Part shown: positions 24,529-31,813 of the stretch, piece after piece
How positions within the stretch are numbered: the stretch's first letter is position 1
Layout: the number at the start of each line of letters is the position of its first letter
Assembly (NCBI RefSeq): GCF_026342735.1
Contig: NZ_JAPEMM010000001.1
Coordinates: 4,278,001 to 4,342,000 of the forward strand
Length of the DNA: 64,000 nt
Source: Streptomyces sp. NBC_00193
GTDB taxonomy: Bacteria > Actinomycetota > Actinomycetes > Streptomycetales > Streptomycetaceae
Reading direction: 5' to 3'
Notes under the pieces: model-generated
Databases searched by the model: none
Told to the model about the DNA's origin: nothing
What the model saw: only the letters and a program-made list of their open reading frames with translations
Translations under genes and position numbers: made by a program

Positions 24529-25383
24529 TCAGTGGACGGGCCCACGGGCGGGGCTTCCGGCGGTTCGCCAGGCGGGCTTTCGGGCCGCGTCGGACATCGC
24601 CTGGGCGCGCAGGGATTCGCAGATGCGGCGGATCAGCCGGGACACGTGCATCTGGGACAGGCCGAGCTCCTCGGCGATGCCGGTCTGGTCCATCTCGCGG
24701 AAGAACCTCAGGTAGAGGATCCGGCGGTCGCGCTCCGGCAGGGCCCGCAGGAGGGGACGGAGCGTTTCGCGGTCGACGATCCGGTCGAAGGCCGGCTCCG
24801 GGCAGCCGAGGGTTTCCGCCAGCGGGTAGGCGCCCTCGTGGTGGCCGTGTGCGGCCTCGATGGACAGGGTGGACCAGCTGTGGAGGGCCCCCTGGCCCCT
24901 GCGTACCTCCTGTTCGCTCAGGCCGGTCGCCGCGGCGATCTCGGCTGCCGTGGGGCCGCCGGAGTCGCGTGAGGGGGACAGCTCCCGGTCGGCCGTACGC
25001 ACCTGCGTGCGCAGTTCCTGGACGCGGCGCGGCACGTGCACCGCCCACAGGTTGTCGCGGAAGTGCCGCTTCAGTTCGCCGACGATCGTCGGGATGGCGA
25101 AGGCCTCGAAAGCGGTGCCCATGCCCGGGTCGAAGCGGGAGACCGCTTTGACCAGGCCGACTTGGGCGACCTGGCGGAGATCCTCCAGGGGTTCCCTGCC
25201 GTTGCCGAAGCGGCGGGCCAGCCGAATGGCCATCGGGATCCAGGCGCACACCACCTCCTGCCGCAGCGAGGCCCGTTGCGGGCCCTCCGGAAGGGATGCG
25301 ATGCGGCGGAACGCGGCCGCGGTGTCGGGGGAGTCGCCGGCGTAGTGGGTGCGCCGGGTGTTCTGCGTGCCGGTGGGTGTCAT
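24529..25383 (-). CDS. SigB/SigF/SigG-subfamily sigma factor
   Basis: 284 residues from ATG 25383 with AAGGAGA nine bases upstream. Region 2: WIPMAIRLARRFGNGREPLEDLRQVAQVGLVKAVSRFDP and GTAFEAFAIPTIVGELKRHFRDNLWAVHVPRRVQEL; region 3: PTAAEIAAATGLSEQEV; region 4 helix-turn-helix: QTGIAEELGLSQMHVSRLIRR. These are the hallmarks of the stress/sporulation sigma B family, which Streptomyces holds in many copies controlled by anti-sigma kinases and STAS antagonists. No anti-sigma gene is adjacent, but a STAS protein lies 4 kb away in the same block. It is transcribed toward the tRNA. Confidence 0.93.
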   Translation of the reverse strand: MTPTGTQNTRRTHYAGDSPDTAAAFRRIASLPEGPQRASLRQEVVCAWIPMAIRLARRFGNGREPLEDLRQVAQVGLVKAVSRFDPGMGTAFEAFAIPTIVGELKRHFRDNLWAVHVPRRVQELRTQVRTADRELSPSRDSGGPTAAEIAAATGLSEQEVRRGQGALHSWSTLSIEAAHGHHEGAYPLAETLGCPEPAFDRIVDRETLRPLLRALPERDRRILYLRFFREMDQTGIAEELGLSQMHVSRLIRRICESLRAQAMSDAARKPAWRTAGSPARGPVH

Positions 25384-25579
25384 GGGCGCGGGTCTCCTTG
25401 GCTCGGCGGCCGTCACGCGCCGTGGGAGCCGACCGCACGGCAAGGGCGCGGACCCGGAGGTGGAAGCCGGGGCCGCACGCTCGTGCGCGCGGTGGCGACG
25501 AGAGGCCGGCGGGGGTGGGGCCGTCGGGGAGGACGGCCCGTCCCCGCCGGCGGTCAGGGGCGGATCGGAGCGAGACGGC
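25384..25579. other. intergenic region
   Basis: 196 bp between two leftward genes. It must hold the sigma-factor promoter, but no clear promoter hexamers were recognised. A GGCCGTCGGGGAGGACGGCC-type hairpin lies near 25527-25546, possibly a terminator for the upstream gene. Confidence 0.4.
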
Positions 25580-26026
25580 TCACATGCGCAGCAGCCGTAG
25601 GGTGATCTCCCGGTACTCGCGCAGGGCGAGCCGGAGGTCTTCCGTCTCCGCCTCGACGCCGTGGCCCCGGTGGGTCGCGCCGATGGCGCGCCGGCGTTCC
25701 ACGAGTGCGGCAGTGACCCGGGTGGTGGCTTCGGCGAGGGTGATGTCGGCTTCCTGGACGGCTTGCTGCGGGCTCTGGACGAACGCGCCGAGAGCGTGCT
25801 GGAGATGCAGGGTCAGCCTGTCCCGGTCGGTCTGCGCGAGCAGGGCAACGTGGACCACTGGGGCCACGGGGCTCGTGGGGGAAGCGGGAGGCGGGGCGTC
25901 CGCGGGGGGCCGGGGCGGTGCCTCGCGGGGTGCGGTCCGTGGCGCGGGGGCCCCGCGCGGGTCGCGCCGTGCCGGGGGCGGCTTGCGGGCGGGGGCCTGC
26001 CGTGCGCGTTCCTCGTCGTACGTCAT
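25580..26026 (-). CDS. unknown cytoplasmic protein with Pro/Arg-rich leader; motif shared with upstream gene
   Basis: 148 residues. A disordered leader (residues 1-55, rich in Pro, Arg, Ala) precedes a helical domain with FVQSPQQAVQEADITLAEATTRVTAAL. The same motif occurs in the upstream protein as FVDTPQEAVAEADALLARL, so the two probably share a small helical domain. The start overlaps the upstream stop (ATGA), indicating coupled, perhaps stoichiometric, synthesis. No signal peptide or membrane segment. No function known to me; similar motifs occur in other uncharacterised Streptomyces proteins. Confidence 0.7.
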   Translation of the reverse strand: MTYDEERARQAPARKPPPARRDPRGAPAPRTAPREAPPRPPADAPPPASPTSPVAPVVHVALLAQTDRDRLTLHLQHALGAFVQSPQQAVQEADITLAEATTRVTAALVERRRAIGATHRGHGVEAETEDLRLALREYREITLRLLRM

Positions 26027-26619
26027 CGCGTGCCACTTCCCTCGACGGGATACCGCTGCGGACGGTGCCGGCCGGAGTCGGCCGGCTGCTGCGCCACCAG
26101 GGCGTCGAAGAGGTCCCGGGCTCCGGTCATGGCCCGCCTGCTCTCCTCCGTGCCGCCCTGGCCGTGAACGGCCCCGTGCAGCCCGCGGTAGCCGTCGACG
26201 TGCTGCGCGTGGTGCACGGAGAGCGCGGCGAGCCGCTCTTCGAAGGGCCCGCCGTCCGGGAAGCCCCGGTCCGCCGTCAGCCGTGCCAACAAGGCGTCGG
26301 CCTCGGCGACCGCCTCCTGCGGGGTATCGACGAACCGCCTCTGGATACCGGCCCACTGGGCCGCGTACTGCTCCCGGGAAGCCGGTGAGAGCGGTCGCTC
26401 CCGCACGGAGCCGTGCTGCTTCAGGCGCGCTCCCAGTATCCGGTCCGCGGCCTTGGTGTCGCCCTCGTGGCGGCTCACGAGGCGTTCGTACTCGGGGCCG
26501 AAGCGCCGCTTCAGGCCGGGCCCGGTGCGGCGGTGGCCGAGTGTGGCCAGGAGGATGGCCGCCACCGCGAGGAGGGCTGCGAAGACGATGGCCACGATGA
26601 TGATCACGGCCCTGGACAT
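26023..26619 (-). CDS. single-pass membrane protein with helical cytoplasmic domain, unknown function
   Basis: 198 residues from ATG 26619, preceded by GGGGAG at 6 bases. An N-terminal membrane helix (about 4-27, very hydrophobic) is followed by a soluble helical domain: RRFGPEYERLVSRHEGDTKAADRILG, then QYAAQWAGIQRRFVDTPQEAVAEADALLARL. This domain type is seen in Streptomyces proteins near stress regulators. It is coupled to the downstream gene, which carries a similar motif without the membrane anchor. The pair could form a membrane-cytoplasm complex; that is inference. Confidence 0.75.
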   Translation of the reverse strand: MSRAVIIIVAIVFAALLAVAAILLATLGHRRTGPGLKRRFGPEYERLVSRHEGDTKAADRILGARLKQHGSVRERPLSPASREQYAAQWAGIQRRFVDTPQEAVAEADALLARLTADRGFPDGGPFEERLAALSVHHAQHVDGYRGLHGAVHGQGGTEESRRAMTGARDLFDALVAQQPADSGRHRPQRYPVEGSGTR

Positions 26620-26979
26620 GGCCACTCCCCGCTGCCGCAGGCCCGCACGTCGTACTGCTGTATGCGCATCGACTCTCCTCGGTTGATGGCGCGTCGGTGC
26701 CGGGCAGGAGGAGAAGGATCCGGAAGGGCATGGCCGGGACCTGCACAGCGGTCACAGAGGTGGTGCCTGCGTTCCGCGGGGTCCGGGCGAAGCGGAGGGC
26801 GGAGGGCCCGACCCGGAGTTCTCCGGGGTGGTGCGGCCCGACGCCGTCCTCGTCAGTCAACGCCGGGCGGTGCACCCTGTCAACAGGGGGTGTCGCCGAA
26901 CTCCCCGTGGGGCTAACCTGGTTGACAAGGCCCCGGTCCCCGGCAGCGATGATCCGTTCCGCTGCGGAAGGAACCGCTC
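26620..26979. other. divergent intergenic region
   Basis: 360 bp between divergent genes. A TTGACA at 26922-26927 and a TAACCT at 26914-26919 lie ahead of the rightward small-protein gene, but neither has a well-spaced partner. A short imperfect hairpin (CACCCTG/CAGGGGGTG) lies at about 26873-26892. No open frame here has coding support. Confidence 0.4.
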
Positions 26980-27324
26980 GTGCCCGTGCTCCTCGTTCTC
27001 CTCGTCGCCCTGATCCTCTTCGGCTTTCTCAACCACCTGCTCTGGGTGGCCGCCGCCGTGCTGCTCTTCGCCCTCGTGCACCGCGGACGCAGGGGCGTCG
27101 GCTCGGGCCCGGGACGTTCGGGCGGCCGCCACGACCACGACGGGCACCGCGATCACAACAGCCATGACGCCTACGGCACGTACGACAGCTACGGCGACTA
27201 CCGCGACCACCGGGACCGGCAGCACCGCTGGGACCGTCGCTACGACCGGCAGCACCGGGGTCGCCGGAGCCGCGAGGAACGCCGCGACCGCCGGGACGAC
27301 GAGGACCGCCGTGAACGGCGCTGA
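26980..27324 (+). CDS. small membrane protein with His/Asp/Arg-rich tail
   Basis: 114 residues from GTG 26980 with GGAAGGA seven bases upstream. Two short hydrophobic stretches at the N-terminus (about 2-33, probably a hairpin) are followed by a tail dominated by Asp, His, Arg and Tyr (HDHDGHRDH, DSYGDYRDHRDR, REERRDRRDDEDRR). The tail is low-complexity and could bind metal or nucleic acid, or simply be disordered. The family of short Streptomyces membrane proteins with such starts has no known role. It converges on the broken ANTAR gene. Confidence 0.6.
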   Translation: MPVLLVLLVALILFGFLNHLLWVAAAVLLFALVHRGRRGVGSGPGRSGGRHDHDGHRDHNSHDAYGTYDSYGDYRDHRDRQHRWDRRYDRQHRGRRSREERRDRRDDEDRRERR

Positions 27325-27386
27325 CGGTCGGCCGACGAGCCGGTCTGCGAGCCTGTCCGTGAGCCGGCCGGAGAGTCGGCCCACCG

Positions 27387-28103
27387 TCAGGCGACCAGAC
27401 CCGGGAGCGGTTCGGTGCCGTTGACGAAGGCGCCGGCCAGGTCCGACAGCCGGCGGTTGTGCGCGCGGGCGTAGCTGCGCAGTGCGGTGAAGGCCTCCTC
27501 CATGCCGATGCCCCGGCGTTCGGCGAGCTTGCCCTTGGCCTGCTCGATCAGCACACGACTGTTCAGGGCGGTCTGCAACTGCTCGTTGAGCATCGCGCTC
27601 TGCCGGGAGGAGCGCTGCTGGAGGAGGCTGATGGTGGCGACGTCGGCCAGGGCCTGGGCGATGCGCGTGGCGGCCGGGTCGAAGGGACCGGGGCGGGTGC
27701 GGAACAGGTTCAGGGCTCCGACGACCTCGTCCCGCAGGCGCATCGGCACCGTCTGGACCGCCGAGTACCCGCTGCGCAGGGCCTGCTCGGCGAAACGCGG
27801 CCAGCGGGCCGCTTCCGTGGCCAGGTCCGGGACGGTGACGGGGGCGCCGGTGTGGAAGCACTCCAGTCACGGGCCCTCGTCGTTCTGGAGCTGGAACAGT
27901 TCGAGTACCCGTACGTGCTCGTCGGAGGCGGCCATCACGCGGAGTTCCCCGTTCAGGTCCGCGAGGAGCACGCCGGCCGCGTTCACGCCGAGCATGCCGA
28001 CACAGTTGTCGGTCAGCAGGCGGAGGAAGTCGATCAGGTCGAAGTCAGCGACCAGGTTGTCCGCCAGTTCGACGAAGGCCTTGGCGAGGAGCTGCTCATT
28101 CAT
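27387..28103 (-). pseudogene. GAF-ANTAR regulator interrupted by in-frame TGA
   Basis: The reading frame of 239 codons is intact except for TGA at codon 79 (27869-27867). Before it lies the start of a GAF domain (LLTDNCVGMLGVNAAGVLLAD, ending FQLQNDEGP). After it the frame continues as LECFHTGAPVTVPDL, the rest of GAF, and a complete ANTAR domain (LNSRVLIEQAKGKLAERRG, EEAFTALRSYARAHNRRLSDLA). Relatives usually have Cys (TGC/TGT) at this point (EGPCLDC), so one base change explains the stop. ANTAR domains bind RNA to block termination. A sequencing error or a recent nonsense mutation is likelier than recoding. Last gene of the STAS operon. Confidence 0.8.
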
Positions 28104-28121
28104 CGTGCACACCTTCTGTTG

Positions 28122-28856
28122 TCAGGCATCGTCGGCTGCGCTCCGTTCCTCGTCCGGGTCCGGCGGGAACCGCAGCCGGCGGGCCACCACGTCGGCGGCC
28201 ACTTCGGAGAGCCGCCGGCCGTGGGCGTACGCGTAGGCGCGCAGGCGGAGGAACGCCTCCTCGATGCCCACGCCGAGCTGGACGGTGAGCATCCCGGTGG
28301 CCTGGTCGACCTCGGCCCGGTAGCCGTCCAGATCACCGCCGGGTCCCGGCGCCGGGTCGATGCGCGTGCCGAGGAGCACGAGCGTGGCGGTGTCGGCGAA
28401 CACCATGGCGTCGGCCAGCTCCCCGGAGTCCAGCTCGACCGGAACCTCGGAGTAGAGGTCGAGGACTCCGGGACTGATCGCGCCGACCCGCAGCGGGAAG
28501 GCGAAGACCGCCGCCGCACCTGCGGCGAGGGCCTCCGGCGTGAAGGCGGGCCACCGGCGCCGTTCCCCGTCCGCCCGCAGATCGGGCACCAGGACGGCCG
28601 AACCGAGGGCGTAGGCCTCCACCCCGGGGCCTTCGCCCAAGGTGAGCTGGAGTTCCTCGAGCAGCTCGCTCACCGGGCCGGTGGAGCACAGCGGACGCCC
28701 GGCCGCCGTCCGGGACGCGGCCGTCACCCCAGCTCCGCCGATCGGGAGCGCGGCCACGGCGGCCGTGCAGACGTCGACCACCGAGACCCGTGCGCCGCGC
28801 CGGGCCGCCTGCTCGGCCACGAGCCCCTGGATCCGGGCCGACCGTCCACCCGTCAC
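28122..28856 (-). CDS. GAF-ANTAR domain regulator
   Basis: 244 residues, GTG start overlapping the stop of the upstream GNAT gene (GTGA). N-terminal GAF domain (about 25-150) with CSTGPVSELLEELQLTLGEGPG and VFAFPLRVGAISPGVLDLY; C-terminal ANTAR domain (about 180-235): EVDQATGMLTVQLGVGIEEAFLRLRAYAYAHGRRLSEVAADVV. ANTAR proteins bind a dual-hexaloop RNA and prevent early termination; GAF presumably senses a small ligand or redox state. No heme or Cys cluster is evident. The next gene is a close relative broken by a stop, so the pair arose by duplication. Confidence 0.88.
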   Translation of the reverse strand: MTGGRSARIQGLVAEQAARRGARVSVVDVCTAAVAALPIGGAGVTAASRTAAGRPLCSTGPVSELLEELQLTLGEGPGVEAYALGSAVLVPDLRADGERRRWPAFTPEALAAGAAAVFAFPLRVGAISPGVLDLYSEVPVELDSGELADAMVFADTATLVLLGTRIDPAPGPGGDLDGYRAEVDQATGMLTVQLGVGIEEAFLRLRAYAYAHGRRLSEVAADVVARRLRFPPDPDEERSAADDA

Positions 28857-29536
28857 CGTTCCGGCCGCCGAAGGCCGCCGGGGCGGTGCGTGCCGGTCGT
28901 GGTTCCCGCCGTCGGGCCGAGGGGCAGCACCAGGGCCTTGACCAGCTCCGTACCGGGCGGCCGGTGGACCTCTCCGATCTCGCGCCACCCCCAGGACTGG
29001 AAGGCCTTCAGGGTCCTGATGTCTGAGTCGGGCACCAGGGTGGCGCCGAGCGACGCCCCGTGGTCGTCGAGCAGCCGTTCCTGCAGCCGTCTGCCGACCG
29101 TGCGGCACTGTGCGTGCGGTGCGACCACGACCTCGCTGACGGCGAAGACGTGGCCGGAGGCCGTGAGCCGTTCGACGTCCCGGGGGAGGGTGCCGAGGAA
29201 CCCCCGCCACCAGGAGCCGTCGCGCCGCAGGGGGAAGCCGAAGATGCATCCGAACAGGGCGGGCCGCTCGGCCACCAGCATGGCGAAGCCGGGCCGTCGG
29301 ACGTCGCCCGCGAACCGGTGCAGGAAGGCTTCCCGGCAGCTGTGGGCCGTGCCGATCACCGGGTACGAGGACTCCACGTACAGGTCCGCCACGTCCTCCT
29401 TCAGCCTTTCGGCCTGCCATCGGTTCAGCCGCCGCACCCGGAGCTCGGCCAGGGCGTCCGGCCCGGACAGAGCCGTGCGGCGGCCTCGCTGCGGAGGGAC
29501 CTGCTGCGGACGGCCCTGTGGCGAGGTGTCCGTCAC
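28853..29536 (-). CDS. GNAT-fold acetyltransferase-like protein
   Basis: 227 residues from GTG 29536, overlapping the stop of the upstream STAS gene by 4 bp. The GNAT core is visible as AMLVAERPALFGCIFGFPL, FAVSEVVVAPHAQCRTVGRRLQERLL (motif A, acetyl-CoA pyrophosphate loop) and TLKAFQSWGWREIGEV (motif B). The SWWRGFLGTLPRDVERL insert is not typical and may shape the acceptor site. The substrate is unknown. Because it is translationally coupled between STAS and GAF-ANTAR genes, a regulatory acetylation role is possible (inference). Confidence 0.75.
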   Translation of the reverse strand: MTDTSPQGRPQQVPPQRGRRTALSGPDALAELRVRRLNRWQAERLKEDVADLYVESSYPVIGTAHSCREAFLHRFAGDVRRPGFAMLVAERPALFGCIFGFPLRRDGSWWRGFLGTLPRDVERLTASGHVFAVSEVVVAPHAQCRTVGRRLQERLLDDHGASLGATLVPDSDIRTLKAFQSWGWREIGEVHRPPGTELVKALVLPLGPTAGTTTGTHRPGGLRRPER

Positions 29537-29901
29537 AGCGCTCCGCCCAGGCCGGCGGGGAGCCCGGGAGCGGGACGGTCGCCGAGCAGGTAGCCGGAAC
29601 GGGTGATGCCGATCATCCGGACCAGTACGGGCGGCGGGTGATGCAGGGTCAGGGTTCCTCCGGCCGCCGTGATGCGCCACCACGAGGAGAGGAGCACGCC
29701 CAGGCACCTGCAGTCGCAGAAGGTGACGGCGGACAGGTCGACGTCGACGGTACGGACGCCGTCGCGCAGACATTGGTCCAAGGAGGCGCGCAGCGGGTGG
29801 ACGGTCGACACGTCGATCTCTCCGGCCGGAGAGATCAGCACGCGGCCGCTCTCGCCGTACGGGGCGGTGTGCGGGTCGGTGTTCGGATCGGGGACGCGCA
29901 T
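29533..29901 (-). CDS. STAS-domain anti-sigma-factor antagonist-like protein, lacking the phospho-Ser
   Basis: 122 residues. STAS fold: RVLISPAGEIDVSTVHPLRASLDQCL, VRTVDVDLSAVTFCDCRCLGVLLSSWWR. In antagonists of the SpoIIAA/RsbV type the loop reads D-S-S/T-G and the second Ser is phosphorylated by the anti-sigma kinase. Here residues 63-66 are D-C-R-C, so the phosphorylated Ser is Arg. The protein may therefore be permanently active, permanently inactive, or redox-controlled through Cys62, Cys64 and Cys66. First gene of the coupled STAS-GNAT-ANTAR operon. Confidence 0.85.
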   Translation of the reverse strand: MRVPDPNTDPHTAPYGESGRVLISPAGEIDVSTVHPLRASLDQCLRDGVRTVDVDLSAVTFCDCRCLGVLLSSWWRITAAGGTLTLHHPPPVLVRMIGITRSGYLLGDRPAPGLPAGLGGAL

Positions 29902-30313
29902 GGTGGGGTGCCTCGGTTCGGGACCAGCCGGGCAGCGCCCTTCGGCGCCGAACTCCCCGGCTCCTCCAGGCACTTCCCGGTGCGGGTGTGCGTGCGCGGC
30001 GGGCGGGGGTCGATCCGGAGGCCTGGGTTCCAGGATGCGGGACGAGCCGTGCCCTCGGATGCGCCGGGGCGGGTCGGACGCGGGGTCCGTGCCAGGACGC
30101 GGAGACGTGTGGCAGGCAACGCACCGTCGGGGTCTCGAACGGGGACGTTCTGTTCGCAGCATAGCCCGGTGCCAGGTCCTGTGGAGGGGCGCAAGCTGGC
30201 CTTTCCTGGCCGGTTGTGGACCGGCGCGGGCCCGCGCCGACGTGCGCCCCGCCGCGAGCCGCAGGTGCAGAATCGATCGCACCTGCGGGTTCGGTGTCTC
30301 GGGGCGGTACCGG
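29902..30313. other. intergenic region with operon promoter and 57-nt repeat
   Basis: 412 bp. It must contain the promoter for the leftward STAS operon; a TATGCT hexamer read leftward near 30162 is a candidate -10, without a good -35. The right part (30244-30300) is the second copy of the tRNA-end/terminator repeat. No coding region was supported. Confidence 0.45.
30244..30300 (+). repeat. 57-nt repeat, right copy, with hairpin
   Basis: 79 percent identical without gaps to 24458-24514. It forms a perfect 10-bp hairpin (CCGCAGGTGC with GCACCTGCGG) and lies 14 bp after the stop of the leftward YbdK-like gene, so it may also terminate that transcript. It lacks a complete tRNA 3' end: only CGCCCC of the acceptor is matched. 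Confidence 0.6.
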
Positions 30314-31510
30314 CTAGGAGGCCTCCGTCTCGTCCGCCAGGTGGCGCAGGACGTCCTTCAGGTCGCCGCGGCGGGCGAAGGCCGTGCGCTGGCGGTGGGC
30401 GCCCGAACCGTCGCGCAGGAGGCCGGCCATGGTTCTCGACGCGTGGTCGAGGTCGCCGGACGCGGCCAGTTCGGGGGCCACCAGGTCGAGCAGGGCCTCC
30501 GCCAGGTCCGCCGCCGGGAGTTCCACGCCCGTGTAGGGGTCCAGTCCGAAGCCCTCCAGGCCGTCGTGGGCCGCCCGCCAGCGCGCGAGGCGCAGTACGT
30601 CGTCCCGTACGGGCGGATCCGGCCGCTGCTCGGCGATCTCGCGCAGGGCCGTCGCGACGAGGGCGCGGGCCAGTTCGGCCTGGAGGATGGCCGAGTCGAT
30701 GTCCGGGGACATGTCGGGGGCCCGGAGTTCGAGCGTCGGCCAGTTCCCCGAGGGCCGGAGGTCCCAGTAGACCATCTTGGTGTCGAGGGCCGCCCCGGAG
30801 CCGAGCAGGGTCTGCACGGAGCGCCGGAAGTGGGCCGTCGAGGTGAAGTGCGGGGGCAGGCCCGCCGAGGGCCAGCCCGCCCAGGCCATCGCCCGCCAGC
30901 TGGCGTGGCCGGTGTCGCGGCCGCCCCAGAAGGGGGAGTTGGCCGCCAGTGCGATCAGCGTGGGCAGCCAGGGCCGGATCCGGTTGGAGACGGCCACCGC
31001 CGTGTCCACGTCGAGGGTGCCGATGTGGACGTGCCGGCCGCAGCTGACGAGGGTGTCGGTGAGCGCGCCGAAACGCCGGGCCTGCTCGCGCTGGCGCGGC
31101 TCGTCGTCGGTCAGGTGGAGGGGGCCCTCCAGGGCGACCACCGGCGAGGGCGCCGCCAGCAGCCGGCAGCCGTGGGCGCGGGCGGCCCGCGCGAGGGTGC
31201 GCCGCAAGCCGGCGAGCTCGCTGCGCAGGATCGCGGCCGAGTCGGCGACGGGGGTGGAGATCTCCACCTGGTAGCGGGTGCCCTCGGGATGCAGTTCGTG
31301 GGGGAGCCCTGCGGCGGTGGACAGGACGAGCGGGGCGGCCGGGACCACCCGCAGGGTGCGGGCGTCGACGAGGAGGAATTCCTCCTCGACCCCCAGGGTG
31401 AGGGGGAAGACCGGACCGGTCGCGCGCGGTCCCTGCGTCTTCGGCCCCGTTGTCGTGGTGCCTGTTGTCGTGGTGCCGGTGCTCGTGGTGCTGGTGCCAG
31501 GTTCGATCAC
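30314..31510 (-). CDS. carboxylate-amine ligase, YbdK / glutamate-cysteine ligase type 2 family
   Basis: 398 residues from GTG 31510 with GGGAGG five bases upstream. A Thr/Ser/Gly repeat leader (residues 6-25) is followed by the family start PLTLGVEEEFLLVDARTL and by RYQVEISTP, SCGRHVHIG, NSPFWGGRDTGHASWRA and NWPTLELRAPDMSPDID. These are the substrate and ATP-grasp-like residues of the GCS2 family. It probably joins an amino acid to an amine or to Cys with ATP; Streptomyces makes mycothiol rather than glutathione, so the physiological substrate is uncertain. Confidence 0.9.
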   Translation of the reverse strand: MIEPGTSTTSTGTTTTGTTTTGPKTQGPRATGPVFPLTLGVEEEFLLVDARTLRVVPAAPLVLSTAAGLPHELHPEGTRYQVEISTPVADSAAILRSELAGLRRTLARAARAHGCRLLAAPSPVVALEGPLHLTDDEPRQREQARRFGALTDTLVSCGRHVHIGTLDVDTAVAVSNRIRPWLPTLIALAANSPFWGGRDTGHASWRAMAWAGWPSAGLPPHFTSTAHFRRSVQTLLGSGAALDTKMVYWDLRPSGNWPTLELRAPDMSPDIDSAILQAELARALVATALREIAEQRPDPPVRDDVLRLARWRAAHDGLEGFGLDPYTGVELPAADLAEALLDLVAPELAASGDLDHASRTMAGLLRDGSGAHRQRTAFARRGDLKDVLRHLADETEAS

Positions 31511-31721
31511 TGCGCCTCCCTGGACATACGAGTCTTTTCATCATGAGCTGAACTCCAGGCGAGGAGCGCACGTCTATTCGGTCAAATGTCCGGTGATAGT
31601 GGCGAGTTAGCGGCAAGGAATGCACCGCGCCGGGGCTCGGGTTCCGGGTGGGGTGAATGGTGCCCGTGCGGGAAATGCGAAGTCCGCTCGACCCGACTCC
31701 GAGCGGACTCTGAGCCGACTC

Positions 31722-31765
31722 CGATCGGGCTTCGATCGGGCTTCGATCGGGCTTCGATCGGGCTT
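31722..31765 (+). repeat. four perfect 11-bp tandem repeats upstream of MFS gene
   Basis: CGATCGGGCTT occurs four times in a row (starts at 31722, 31733, 31744, 31755), preceded by a looser series of CGACTCCGAGC-like units from about 31690. The array ends 37 bp before the likely -10 box. The 11-bp period places each unit on nearly the same face of the helix, as in multi-site operators. Confidence 0.85.
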
Positions 31766-31802
31766 CGGGTGGGGACAGCCGGGCCCCGAACGGGGGCGGG
31801 CT

Positions 31803-31808
31803 TATCAT
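31803..31808 (+). promoter_or_regulatory. candidate -10 box, leaderless start of MFS gene
   Basis: TATCAT lies 5 bp before the GTG start at 31814, the right distance for transcription to begin at or next to the first codon, and no ribosome site precedes the GTG. No recognisable -35 sequence is present, suggesting dependence on an activator. Confidence 0.45.
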
Positions 31809-31813
31809 CCGAT

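Noticed and set aside
27867..27869. Selenocysteine at the TGA of the ANTAR gene
   Set aside because: No hairpin resembling a SECIS element was seen just after the TGA, and no known ANTAR protein uses selenocysteine; kept only as a point to exclude.
24529..30243. Complete integrative element at the tRNA
   Set aside because: No integrase, excisionase, replication or transfer gene is present, and the flanking repeats are diverged and do not restore a tRNA end.
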